Positions 35,381 through 45,604 of a DNA stretch of 64,000 nucleotides are shown here, one piece after another. The DNA lies in the NCBI GenBank assembly GCA_017893485.1, contig JACEHZ010000589.1, forward strand, positions 1,986,501 to 2,050,500, read 5' to 3'. Numbering within the stretch: the stretch's first letter is position 1; the number at the start of each line of letters is the position of its first letter. The position numbers were made by a program, and so were the translations under genes. The DNA comes from Hemerocallis citrina (lineage: Eukaryota; Streptophyta; Magnoliopsida; Asparagales; Asphodelaceae). The notes beneath the pieces were generated by a model. The model was not told the origin of the DNA. It worked only from the letters and a program-made list of their open reading frames with translations, and searched no databases.

Positions 35381-36115
35381 ACCTGGTTGAGTGGGCCTAA
35401 AGCCCAGTACTCAAAACTCAATCTTATCTCATATATACTGGTCTTATGGTAGAACATGATATTATTCCAATTCTGATAATCATGATACAATATCTCAAAC
35501 AGTAGGGATATTGAACTCTAACCCTAATTTCTATTTTTTTATTGTCTCATGATTATCAACAATTTTGGGATATTAGACAATTTATATATTGTGAGATTAA
35601 TAAAAGATTAGTGAATTAATTAGTGGTATTGTCGCCGTAAAAATATTCCCGTCCGTTGGGATCCCCAGCCGTCATCGCCATCGCCGACGTTGTCCGTCAT
35701 CAGAACCACTGCATCGGCCGCCGGCCGTCACTGCAGTCACATGTGGCTACGGTCCCCAGCATCTCTCTCCGCTCCTAGCGGTCCATGCAAAACCTGAGAC
35801 TCACCAGCTGTTCTATCCAGATCCATCAATTGGATCTTGTCGTTGGCTGTTTGGGATTGTTTGGTGCTTGGTGTTTGGGTTTTGTTGTAGGGATTGGATT
35901 TGGTGTGGTTTTTGGTCTTCAGTTTGCTATTTGGTGCTCACCATTTTGGGCTGGTGTGTGGTTTGGTTGTTGGACCGAACCCAAATCTTGCAAACCCATA
36001 GAACCCGCCCACAAACCTGAAGTCAATGTGACCCGCGTCTTACCAACCTCCTTATCATCATCAAGATTTGGTTTCCTTTATACTTTAAGATTTGTAATGT
36101 CTCCATTTGATTTTA
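35381..36115. other. Unassigned sequence right of the chromovirus
   Basis: 35640-35790 is GC-rich with GCCGTC/GCCATCGCC words, like a coding or leader fragment. A 120-residue ORF (35785-36147) has a Gly/Phe/Trp-rich stretch but no recognised domain. I cannot assign this segment. Confidence 0.4.
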
Positions 36116-36164
36116 TTTTATGTAAAATGCGTTTAATTTTTTATTAAACGCATTTTACATAAAA
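36116..36164. repeat. Perfect 22-bp-stem palindrome
   Basis: TTTTATGTAAAATGCGTTTAAT region (36116-36137), a TTTTT loop (36138-36142), then its exact reverse complement (36143-36164). Not part of any element I can delimit. Confidence 0.9.
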
Positions 36165-36284
36165 AGCTTTCATCATTGCGTGAGCAATAATTGTGCAGAA
36201 TTAACCTCTATTTTAAAAAATTTATTGTTTATTCCTTTGAGATGAGAAAACAAAATCGTGTGTACGAGTTTTTTTAAACTAGAG

Positions 36285-36464
36285 GGATTTAGTAGTTCTA
36301 ACTTTAAAGTTTGGAAGAGAAAAATAAAATATGTGATGAAGTTTATGAAAATATTTGATATTTGGCAAACTAATTTGATGCATGATTGCATTGAGGATGT
36401 GGATGATGCAACTTACACTATGAGCGCAAGAAAAACCAATCATTTGCCCGAAAGTGGAAGATAA
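36285..36464 (+). pseudogene. Possible copia-type gag N-terminal fragment
   Basis: A short open stretch reads SNFKVWKRKIKYVMKFMKI, resembling the Asn/Phe-x-x-Trp-Lys-x-Lys-(M/I) start of plant Ty1/copia Gag proteins. It stops after about 60 codons and no pol follows. The assignment rests on one motif only. Confidence 0.3.
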
Positions 36465-37000
36465 GTTCTCCATGCTTGTGCATTTATTTTTTAACTCTAT
36501 TTTAGTTTTGCTGTGTGCTAGAAGGTTAAAAGATAACAAATCAAGTGTCTAAGAGAATAATCCTTGTTGCTAAGGGATAAAATTCAAACCTTTGTTAATT
36601 TATTATTTTTTATGAGTTTGAATTTATTGTTGTGTGCTAAAGTTCAAAAAGTTATTTTTGAAACATAGATTTTGTTGTGAAAATAAATAACTACATAATG
36701 ACTATTTTTTATGATGATTGTAGGAACCTTAAACTATTGCTTGCAACAAGCATTATTGTAGACTGTGGAATCCTCTTGACTCTAGAAAAGCATTTGATGG
36801 TTAAATAAGTCTGCACACGGCAGGCTTCTCCATTGATTCTGAAAAACACTTCTAACGTGAAGTGTCGGTATGATCTTCTTTAATCCTAGTAGTATTTTCA
36901 TGTATTGAATGAACCAACCCAACTTTGAATGAATGATCTGTGTTACTTTGTGAAAATGATCACATGTTTGAGAATTTTGATCATAATTAATCTTGTGTTA
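36465..37000. other. AT-rich sequence, nothing recognised
   Basis: No ORF of note and no repeat structure until the tandem array that follows. Confidence 0.4.
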
Positions 37001-37330
37001 TAACTAGAATGTCTATGGTTTCTATGTGTGTCTTATCATAATGTGTGTATAAGTATAGTGGCTAACTCTCCATTTGCAGTTTGTGTGAAATCGTATATTT
37101 GCATGTCTATAGTTCTTAAGTGTGTCTTATCATACTGTATGTATACGTATAGTGGCTAACCCTCCATTTGCATTTTGTGTGAAATTGTATATTTTAATTT
37201 TAATCATAATTAATCTCGTGTTATAACTATCATGTCAGCGGTTCTTAAGTGTGTCTTATCATACCGTGTATAAGTATAGTGGCTAACCATCAATTTGCAA
37301 TTTGTGTAAAATCATATATTTTCTTCTCTA
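37000..37330 (+). repeat. Diverged tandem repeat, three copies of about 95-130 bp
   Basis: Each copy contains TTCTTAAGTGTGTCTTATCATA (TTCTATG... in the first), TATAGTGGCTAAC, CATTTGCA and TTTGTGTGAAAT, starting near 37008, 37105 and 37225. The second spacing is longer because of an inserted TTTTAATCATAATTAATC segment, also found before copy one. Confidence 0.75.
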
Positions 37331-38515
37331 ATAAAGACTGATGTATAAGTTATGTTACAAATGTCTATAACTTAAGTAGGAGCATCCTGAATGAACGATG
37401 TGACTTCATTAGTTATATTTTTTTCGTTCATTGTAATGTGTGTGCAAAATTGTATTATAACAAATTGGTTATTATATCGTTAGCGTTTCGAAGATGATGA
37501 TGAACGAATAAAAGAAAGAACTCTTGTCTAAAAGTGTTTGAGTACTTGGACAGTGTTACAATCACGAGAGAAAGCAAACGGTTTTGTGAAATGTGGTAAA
37601 ATAATTTTGTATTAACTCCTATTATTATTACTTTATAATGTGCCTATATACTTAATGGCATGTCTAAATTGAGTTTAACAAACTAAGCAATTGATAATGG
37701 TGTTCTAATTTGTGTAGTCATTGACCACAACATAATATGCTAGGATTTGTGAAAGTTGATCAAATAGTGGATATTTGTTTACACTAGAAGGAGCAGACGT
37801 GTTATGGAGATCAAAAGAAAAACAAATATTGCGCTCTCATCTGTGAAATCAGACATCTATATGTCATCCTCTATAGAGGAACATACTGAATCAATTGAAT
37901 GGCTCGTTGATAGTCATTCATTAAGATGTGTAAAGTAAAGTTTCTAATTCTGTTCTGCGACTATTAAGTTACAATACACTTTAGTTCATAACTCACTCTA
38001 TAATGGTAATAAGAGTGCATTAAGGCTGAAATAAGCCTAGTTGAACTTTCTCATAGATAAAGTGCATTTGTGAAGAAGTATGGATAATGTTCATGCTAAG
38101 AGACTTGAAAGTGATCTAATTATCAAAACTGTGGGAGAAACTGAGTTAAAAGCTATTGAATCAAAAGCTTTAACATCCTACTTGTTTTTAAATTTAGAGT
38201 CCAATTTGAGTCATAAAGAAGTTCAAACTTAAGCATCAATTTTAGACAGTTGGCATATTTTAGATAATTTGAAAAGTTCTATGTAAATTTTGTTAATATA
38301 TAACTTTATTCTAAATTTGATGCTTAAGTTGGCATTCATGTCGTTCGACAATCCAGAAGACCAAGATTAACACAATAGTTTAGGCCTCTATTTATTAGTT
38401 TCTCTGATTTAGGTCATACAAGATCTTCGATATGTTTCCTGGTACTCAATACCATCGGAAGAAATTATTTTCAAATGACAATTTAACTTGCTTCAGCTAC
38501 TGCACTCAAAAGATT
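37331..38515. other. AT-rich sequence, nothing recognised
   Basis: About 1.2 kb without a supported gene. Short coding-like stretches near 37800-37940 and 38090-38200 are broken and show no family motif. Confidence 0.4.
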
Positions 38516-38926
38516 CACTACAATAAAAACATGCTACCATGGCATTTCTATCCCGTCGACGAAACGCTGAGGTAGAACCCCTAAATACATGTGTATTATT
38601 GTTATAGTTATAAATGTGTAAGGGGTCAATAAATAAATAAATAAACATATCCAAGCATTTTTGCAATTAAAAAAAAAAAAAATTAAAATTAAAATTAAAA
38701 TTAAAATACAAAATAGATATACTCCGCCGTCTTTGCAAACGCCAGGGTAGACCTAGGCTACATAGGTGTTTGCCAAAAGCGTCAGTGTAGGCCCCGTGGC
38801 TACCACGATGCAGGCTACCCGGGCATTTCTACTGACGTTTTCAATAATGTTGGTAGGGTCTACCCCGACATTTTAAAACATTGTGATACGCCAAAAAAGC
38901 GCCGTTGTAGGTCCTGTGTTGTAGTG
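38516..38926. mobile_element. Short non-autonomous CACTA (EnSpm) element
   Basis: 411 bp, begins CACTACAATA and ends TTGTAGTG (8-bp CACTACAA inverted termini), flanked by ATT on both sides (38513-38515 and 38927-38929), the 3-bp duplication of CACTA elements. Subterminal segments (GGCATTTCTA, GACG, GGTAGA) recur in both orientations as expected for transposase-binding repeats. It contains an A-run and an AAATT repeat, but no coding region. Confidence 0.85.
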
Positions 38927-39009
38927 ATTATAGTAATGAAAATACAGCTGTCAAACTTCAATTGAATATTATTTGACTTCTTATTCACAATATAAATAAT
39001 GATGCGGTT
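38927..39009. other. Short spacer before the Tat-type LTR
   Basis: AT-rich, no gene. Confidence 0.5.
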
Positions 39010-40261
39010 TGTTTTTGGGGGGAGTGTGGATGCACCAGGCGTGAGTTCTACTCGATTTTTATTAGTGGAGGAACTTCTAGAGCGGACGGTGGTCCTGACC
39101 CTTGGCTGAAGAAACGGCTCGGGAGCAGGCAGGAGTGAGGTGGGGATTGGAGGCTCGGCTCGGATCTTGTAGAACCCCGTATTTTCAAATATTATTTTAA
39201 AAGATTTGAAAATGAATTTAAATGATTTTTTGGAGTTTTAATTAATATTTTCTAAAAGATTTATCTTTTTACACGTGCAGAACACGTGCAAATGTAATCT
39301 TGAGAAGTTTGAAAGTCAAGTTTTCTTCGTGAAAAATCATTATTTAATATTTGGAATTTGTTTATTATTTTTTCAGATTTTTCTGAAATTAATTGGACCT
39401 ATTTGCAATTTTTGAGAAAAGAAGGACCTTTTTGCAAATTTGACATTTTAAAGGTTAAAATGCAAAATCTATTTTCTAGACGTTTTGAACTGTACCGGTT
39501 GATATTTATTGAGTGTATTTTACTTTTAAATCCTAATTTAAATGGTTTTTATTGGGTTTCCAAGAATAGGACTATATATGTAAAGCTATGTTTTGGAAGG
39601 ACATTTTGCAAATGCATTTCTAAACCCTGGAAACAGTATTTTCGGCCTATATAAAGAGAGTTGCAGCCGTCATTCGCTGCATAACTCAAGTTTCATTATT
39701 TTATATTTTGGTGATTGAAGAGGGAGATTTGGATCTCACAAAAGGAAGACTTGTTCGTTGGATCTTTCAATTCAAAGGTGAGTGATATGAACTTTGTTTC
39801 GTTGATTGATTGTGTGTTGTTTCGTTTTGATATTTTCGTATCTTGTATGTGATCAATGCAATAGTTGTTATTTACATTATGCGTGTGAAATCCACGAATG
39901 TTTAGTAGATCTTGATTAACAAATTCTTTATTGCTTAAAAACATGTTAAGATTTGAGTATGGTTATGATAATAAGAAATTGGATGGTTGAATATCTGGAT
40001 CTTAAGATTACAAATCAGATCTGGGTTAAGAGTTATGAAAGAAATTTAGTATTAAGAAACCCTAATGGAAGAATTAGGTATTTAGAACATGAGAACTTGA
40101 GTTTTGAGCTGTGGATTAATTAGACCAACGTATCCAATCTGAGATACTTTGAGATTTGTCATTTTTACCTGAATACGAATTAATTTCATAAGCAATGAAT
40201 CCTTAGAAAACTTCAGTTTTGATTATTGTATTCAGACTTAAATCATGGAAACTGTAGGCCG

Positions 40262-41180
40262 ACAGTCGACTGGTCTACTATTCAGTCGACTGGTACGACC
40301 CTACTGCTGTGTCTTTAAATTCTTGAAAATACGATCTGGACAGTCGACTGAATCCCTTTTACAGTCGACTGGTATGCTTAAGATTTATCCTGCAAGTTTA
40401 GTTTCTTTCCTGGACATTCGACCTATGACTCCTTAAGTCGACTGTTAGTGCTTAGAATATTTTCGTGAGAATTATTGGAAATTGTCTCGGGTAAGTCGAC
40501 TGATGGTTTCTTAAGTCGACTTATAGTACTTGTATAATCTTGGATATTGGTTCTCGGGGCAGTCGACTTACTACAGTATAAGTCGACTGGTGCTGATGTG
40601 TTTTTCACATGAATGTCCTTTCAAGTTTGTTAGTGTTTGTAGATGGATATATTCTGCGGTATTGGGAGTCATTGAGCTCTGGGGTTGGGTATACTCTGCG
40701 GTGTTGGGAGTTACTGTTAGTAATCGATAACCGGGTATCCAATCTGCATTGTTGTGAGTGACCGATAACTGGGTATTCGATCTATGGTATTGTTAGTGTT
40801 TGTAGATGGATATATTCTGTGGTATTGGGAGTCATTGAGCTCTGGGGTTGGGTATACTCTGCGGTGTTGGGAATCACTGTTAGTGGTCGATAACCGGGTA
40901 TCCAATCTGCAGTGTTGTGAGTGACCGATAACCGGGTATTCGATCTATGGTATTGTTAGTGTTTGTAGATGGATATATTCTGCGGTATTGGGAGTCATTG
41001 AGCTCTGGGGTTGGGTATACTCTGCGGTATTGGGAGTCACTGTTAGTGATCGATAACCGGGTATCCAATCTGCAGTGTTGTGAGTGACTGATAACTGGGT
41101 ATCCGATCTGTGGCAATGAGAATGACCGATAACCGAATATTGGCAGCGAACAGTCGACTGGTCCATTAAGCAGTCGACTG
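40262..41180. promoter_or_regulatory. Paired GTCGAC palindrome boxes in the solo LTR
   Basis: Pairs with starts 20-21 bp apart: 40265/40285, 40343/40364, 40417/40438 (first degenerate), 40495/40515, 40562/40582 and 41153/41173. The consensus is CAGTCGACTG or AAGTCGACT. The spacers between boxes differ in sequence while the spacing is conserved. The same arrangement occurs in the chromovirus LTR. Confidence 0.6.
40631..41125 (+). repeat. 163-bp tandem repeat, three copies
   Basis: TAGTGTTTGTAGATGGAT starts at 40631, 40794 and 40957. Each unit contains short subrepeats GATAACCGGGTATCC and TCTGCGGTATTGGGAGT. It lies between the fifth and sixth GTCGAC pairs. Confidence 0.92.
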
Positions 41181-42135
41181 TACTGCACAGTTGAGCTGTA
41201 CTTGTTTGAGAATGATTCTTCTGACACTTAGTTAAGCTATACCTGATGTTTTTATGGTTTCCTGTCATTCTTACTTCACAATACATGTTTAGTATATGTT
41301 TCCCTCGTTCAGTACATGTTGTTTAAGAAACCATGCTTATTGTTTAATATGTTGTTTGTTTGTTTATATCACTCACACCATTTATGGCTGACCCCGTTAG
41401 TTTTGGGGGTTAGGGATCATCTCTAGCCTCATGTGTTGCAGGTTGCTGCTTATAGTTTGGGGGTTGTACGCTTGAGTTAGCTTTGGAGAATATAAGTAAT
41501 GTAATAGAACCTTGTGTAATTTTTGTAAAGAGAAGTGTTGTAAAAAGAATGTTTTTAATTCAAGGTGTTTGTATTTCCGCTGCATTTGAAAAAGAATGTT
41601 GTAACAAAAGAAAATTATTTGTGTTTTGAGCTATGTGTACTATTACATTGAAGTGGATCGCTGGGAATGTGCCACGTATTTTCTAAGATATCTTATTAGA
41701 AATTCGGGGCGCTACAGATTTGGAGGCTCGAGTCCTGTGTACCTGCACATGGTCTGGAACATCGGGGTTGGTCCCAGCAGCAGACCCTCCGACGATCTAG
41801 TGAACTACTGAAAGAGAGTAACAGTAACTAGGGTTTTTTAGGGAAAAGATTGATTACTTGCGGAAGGGGTAGAGGGTCTGGTATTTATAGAAGAAACCAA
41901 ATGGGTCTAGACCCGTTTGGCGCCGGGTCTGGGCCCGGTTGCCCATGGGCCTGCCGTGGCAGAAGCCCAAGCGGTTTAGGGCTGACGTGGCAGAGGCCTG
42001 GGCGGTTTCCAGGTTGACGTGGCAGGGGCCCAGGCAGTTTCTGTGCTGACGTGGTAGACCAGGATGATCCGGCGGTGCACGCTTTATGAGGGGATCCTGT
42101 GGCCCAGGAGGGGCCACGTCATCTGACCCATATCA

Positions 42136-42153
42136 GGAGCCCCCCACTCCTGG
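42136..42153 (-). promoter_or_regulatory. Polypurine tract of the Tat-type element
   Basis: Minus-strand CCAGGAGTGGGGGGCTCC directly before TGATATGG. Nearly the same tract (AGGAGTGGGGGGCTCG) precedes the 3' LTR at 58168, which links the two elements to one lineage. Confidence 0.78.
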
Positions 42154-42344
42154 AGGGCTGGGTGACCCAGCCATATGGGAGTGGTTCTTTTCCTCTGTAG
42201 GAAGAGCAGGGCGATGTGTGCGGTGAGGAAATAGGGTCTGTACCTTCCTGAAGAGGCCAGGGGGGTAGGATGAAGGGATCCCCTATCGAAGTCATGCAGG
42301 GTGTTGGGCATAGAAGGGTCGGAGCCACGCTTGCCGAGCACCTA
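42154..42344. other. Internal sequence between PPT and arrays
   Basis: No gene supported; overlapping minus-strand ORFs here have no family signature. Confidence 0.4.
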
Positions 42345-42735
42345 GGTTCGGTGGACAAGCTCAGAGGGTCAGCAGACGAGTGCAGAGGGTCAGTGGATGA
42401 GCTCCGAGGGTCGACAGACGAGTGTAGAGGGTCAGTGGACGAGCTCCAAGGGTCGGCAGACGAGTGTAGAGGGTCGGTAGACGATTCCCTCGCTAGTTGA
42501 AAGAGCAAGGAGACGTCAATGTTTGCCGAGTTTGTGATCGGCTTGCTGACCATCTAGGGTCGGTAGACGAGTGTCGAGGGTCAGTGGATAAGCTCCGAGG
42601 GTCGGCAGACGAGTGTAGAGGTTCGGTAGATGATTCCCTCGCTAGTTGGAAGAGCAAGGGGATGTCAACATCTGTCGAGTTTGAGATCGGCTTACCGACC
42701 GTCTAGGGTCAGTAGACGAGTGTCGAGGGTCGGGA
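42345..42735. repeat. 21/42-bp minisatellite inside a 147-bp duplication
   Basis: Alternating 21-bp units GGTCAGCAGACGAGTGCAGAG and GGTCAGTGGATGAGCTCCGAG form 42-bp higher-order units at 42362-42485, 42555-42625 and 42700-42735. A longer segment with GATTCCCTCGCTAGTTG and GATCGGCTT is duplicated at 42480 and 42627, about 147 bp apart. Confidence 0.8.
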
Positions 42736-42770
42736 AACTATCCCCTCACTTGTTGGGTAGAGGAAGGTTT

Positions 42771-43700
42771 TGGGGCTCGCGGTGTCATCCAAGCTCCGAG
42801 CCTCCTATCAATAGAGGGGAAATTTTGGGGTTCGCGGTGTCGTCCGAGCTCCGAACCTATTGGGAATAAAGGAAGGCTTTTGGGGATCACGCTTTTGTCC
42901 GAGCTCCGAGCCCCTAGTGAATGAAGGAGTATTTGGGTGCTCGCGGCATCATCCGAGGTTCGAGCCCCTCAAGTTGGCAGTGGCTGTTGAATGGGATGCA
43001 ATGATTTTGTTTCATTTAATGCTTCGGGTGCAGAAGTCTCGATGGCTTGCAATGAGATCCGAGCTCCGAGCCTTATGCAAAATTAGAGAGGATGTTACGG
43101 CTCGCAGTGCAATCCGAGCGCCAAACCCTCTAAAAAATGGAGGAGATATTGGGGCTCGCGATGCCATCCGAGCTCCGAGCCTCCTGTAAAATAGGAGAGG
43201 ATATTGGGGCTCGCGATGCCATCCGAGTGTCGACCCTTCTGTGAAGTAGAAGAGGAATTTGGGGCTCGTGGTGTCATCCGAGCTCTGAGCCTTTTGTAAA
43301 ATAGGAGAAGATATTGGGGCTCGCGATGCCATCTGAGCTCCGAGCCTCCTGTAAAATAGGAGAGGATATTGGGGCTCGCGATGCCATCCGAGTGTCGACC
43401 CTTCTGTGAAGTAGAAGAGGAATTTGGGGCTCGCGGTGTCATTCGAGCTCCGACCCTTCTGTGACATAGAAGAGGAATTTGGGGAATGCGGTGTCATTCG
43501 AGCTCCGAGTCTCCTGTAAAATAGGAGAAGATATTGGGGCTCGCGATGCCATCCGAGCTCCGAGCCTCTTGTGAAAGAGAGGAGGAGTATGTGGCTCACG
43601 GTGTCATCCAAGCGTCGACCCTTCTGTAAAATAGAACAAGAATTTTGGGGCCTGCAGTGCCATTCGAGTTTTGAGCTTTCAAACTTGTCGAAAAAACCGA
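42771..43700. repeat. 54-56-bp tandem array, about 17 copies
   Basis: Unit: GGGGCTCGCGATGCCATCCG then AGCTCCGAGCC, a CTGTAAAATAGGAGAGGA spacer and ATATT. Regular from about 43090; the left units are more diverged. A homologous 54-bp unit occurs at 63641-63925, on the other side of the antisense gene. Because 54 is a multiple of three, long minus-strand ORFs run through the array. Confidence 0.88.
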
Positions 43701-43864
43701 TTTGTTGAAAAAGAAATGGGGGCATTAGGGTAATTTTGTGCCAACTGCCGACGTCACGTGCGCAAGAATCGAAGCATCTCTAGATCTTAGCGGCTGTTAG
43801 ATCTTGATGATTAAGATCCAACGGCCAGTTCTTTTTGCGAGAATCGAGGAGTCGCTTTCTCCGC

Positions 43865-43870
43865 TATAAA
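43865..43870 (+). promoter_or_regulatory. TATA box of the antisense gene
   Basis: CCGCTATAAATCTCCCCCC, about 140 bp before the ATG at 44005 and on the gene's strand, opposite to the retroelement's direction. A pyrimidine-rich leader follows. Confidence 0.6.
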
Positions 43871-44004
43871 TCTCCCCCCTCCCCACTTTTCTTTCCTTCA
43901 CTTCTTGCATTTTCCAATTTTTAAGAACAGGTCTTACTTGCCGTCGGTGACTTTTTCCGTTTATTGCATGGTCCATATCTCAGGTTAGTATTTCTGATCT
44001 AATA

Positions 44005-45310
44005 ATGTCGCACTCTCAGTCTGGCTCAGAGGCCAGCTCGTCAGGCCGTTCTGGCAAGGAATCAGAGTCCCCGGAGACGTCTTGGGATTTGGGTGACTAT
44101 AAGGTCAAAGAGGAAGTTTTGTCAGACCCAGGGTCAGACTGTGGGGGTGATGTGGTCTTTGTTGTGTCACCTTTGAGGTCTCGTAGGCTGGGAAAGGAGC
44201 CCTTGGACGAGGGCGAGGAGGAGGAAGAGGATGTCGATGAGGAAGAACATGACCCCGAGGGAGAGGGGGACGTTGAGGATGAAGAGGATGACGAGGAGGA
44301 TCAGGATTTTGAGGGAGAGGGGGACGTTAAGGATGGGGGAGAATCCGATGAGAATCGAGAGGAGCCCGATCGGAATGTCGAGGAAGACGATGCTCGGGAA
44401 GGTGGGGGCAAAGGCCCAGCAGGAGGGGCAGCCGAGGTTGAGAGTGGTCTCCCACCTTTGCCCCCTTTGTCGACACTGTCACCTGAGAGGAAGTTGAGCC
44501 TCCTGGATAGCCCCCCTCCTCCGGAAAAACAAGTCACTAGATTGGGGTTCGAATTTTCCCCGGTATCTTCCAAGAATCCAGGATCGATCAGGATGCATCC
44601 CGACGACGTCAAAGATGTCGATCCTCTTCCTCCTGTGCCGGGCGATGAGAGTCAGGTGAAGATCCGGATGGACAACGTTCAATATGTATTGAAGGCAGAC
44701 TACCTTCACATTTTGAGGGCCGCCTACTTCATTCCTCAGGAATTCGAAGTGTTGATTCCGAGCCCTGGCATTCGCCCCATGACTTTTCTTGCACCGAGTT
44801 ACTGCATTTTTCCTGAGGACGCTTTTGTCTCGGGGCTATGGCTGTCGCTGCACCTTTTCATTAAGCGGGTCTTGAATTGGGCGAAGTTAAGCCCGATGCA
44901 GTACGACCCCAACTCTTGGAAGCACTTGATCTGTTTCATCTTGAAGTGCAAGGAGAAGGGGGTCAAGCCGAGGCTAAAGTACTTCCGCACGATCTTAGGG
45001 ATTAGCTCGCTGGGCGATGCGGAGGGGATCTTTTACTTCTCGCTTAGTCCTCACAAGAAGGTGATGCACAGCCATCTGGAATCCATCAAAGGGTGGAAAG
45101 AGAAATATTTTGTAGTTCGGAGTGAGAAGTCTTGGGGGATTCCGACCTCTTGGAATTTCTTTAAGCCGAATCACAAGCTTTCGAAGCGTAGCGATCTGAC
45201 GGAGAAGGAGTGGAAGAATGTGGAGAAAATTGTTAGGGGGCACAACATAGTGTGGCCTCGAGTGACGGAGATGCACCTGACCCGGGCCGGACTGAGCCCA
45301 GCCGACCCTA
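44005..45310 (+). CDS. Antisense gene, exon 1: putative gypsy-type transposon (Transposase_28-like) protein
   Basis: 435 codons from ATG 44005. Residues 1-160 are Ser-rich then strongly acidic (Glu/Asp runs), with repeats of GEGDV. Residues about 215-430 form a globular part with YFIPQEFEVLIPSPGIRPM, LHLFIKRVLNWAKLSPMQ, YFRTILGISSLGDAEGIFYFS and WKEKYFVV...WGIPTSW. This matches my memory of the Transposase_28/PF04195 'putative gypsy type transposon' family, which despite its name has no known catalytic activity. A GT donor follows at 45311. It lies antisense inside the minus-strand Tat-type element, where such extra ORFs are known between pol and the 3' LTR. Function unknown. Confidence 0.72.
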
Positions 45311-45383
45311 GTATGTTTTCTTTCTGAATTTTTGTCTTCCTGCCTTCGTGTTAACGTTAGCCCCTCTTCTTTTATTTTTGCAG
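45311..45383 (+). other. Intron 1 of the antisense gene
   Basis: 73 bp, GTATGT...TTTTTGCAG, T-rich before the acceptor. It has in-frame stops in the exon-1 frame, so splicing is needed to reach exon 2. Confidence 0.65.
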
Positions 45384-45604
45384 AGATGACGTCCCAGCAG
45401 GTCGACGACAGGCATGCTTTGATAGATGCTGCCACCAAGAGGAAAGCAAAGAAGGTGAAGAAGGCAGAGCAGGAGAAGCTGGCTACCCAGGGCGCTGGGT
45501 CCGGTAACGGGCCGACCTCGGCGGCCATGGAGCCATCCCCGAAGAGGACCAAGAGGCAACACCCCCACACGCCGAGGGCGTCCTGGGAGGCGGGGGGAAG
45601 TTCA
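45384..45604 (+). CDS. Antisense gene, exon 2, first part (split by insertion)
   Basis: Lys/Ala-rich, basic segment (EMTSQQVDDRHALIDAATKR...) resembling a nuclear-type linker. It is cut at about 45600 by the Athila-like element. The coding frame continues open on the other side from 60289, which shows the two halves were once one exon. Confidence 0.65.

Larger units (their letters stand above)
39168..41716 (+). mobile_element. 2.5-kb solo LTR inside the Tat-type LTR
   Basis: TGTAGAACCCC...GGGGCGCTACA, flanked by GATCT (39163-39167) and GATTT (41717-41721), a 5-bp duplication with one mismatch. TATATAAA at 39648-39655 gives plus orientation. It has no internal coding sequence and no second copy. 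A segment near 41388-41440 (GGCTGACCCCGTTAG) resembles the 5.3-kb solo LTR, so the families are related. It contains six pairs of GTCGAC boxes and a 163-bp tandem repeat. Confidence 0.82.
39010..42135 (-). repeat. 3' LTR of a minus-strand Tat-type element, split by a solo LTR
   Basis: On the minus strand the LTR starts TGATATGGGTCAG at 42135, right after the purine tract CAGGAGTGGGGGGCTCC. It carries a TATAAATACC box near 41883 and ends ...CCCCAAAAACA at 39010. The R-U5 part (GTCGGAGGGT...GGGACCAACCCCGATGTT...GTGCAGGT) parallels that of the LTR at 50904-51517. Removing the inserted solo LTR leaves about 572 bp, close to the 613-614 bp of that relative. The other LTR would lie beyond the right edge, so no target duplication can be checked. 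Confidence 0.68.

Noticed and set aside
35785..36147. 120-codon ORF as a possible host gene
   Set aside because: No domain, no upstream or downstream exon, and it runs into the palindrome.
43012..43725. 237-codon minus-strand protein
   Set aside because: Explained by the 54-bp array, whose period is a multiple of three; kept only as a low-interest finding.
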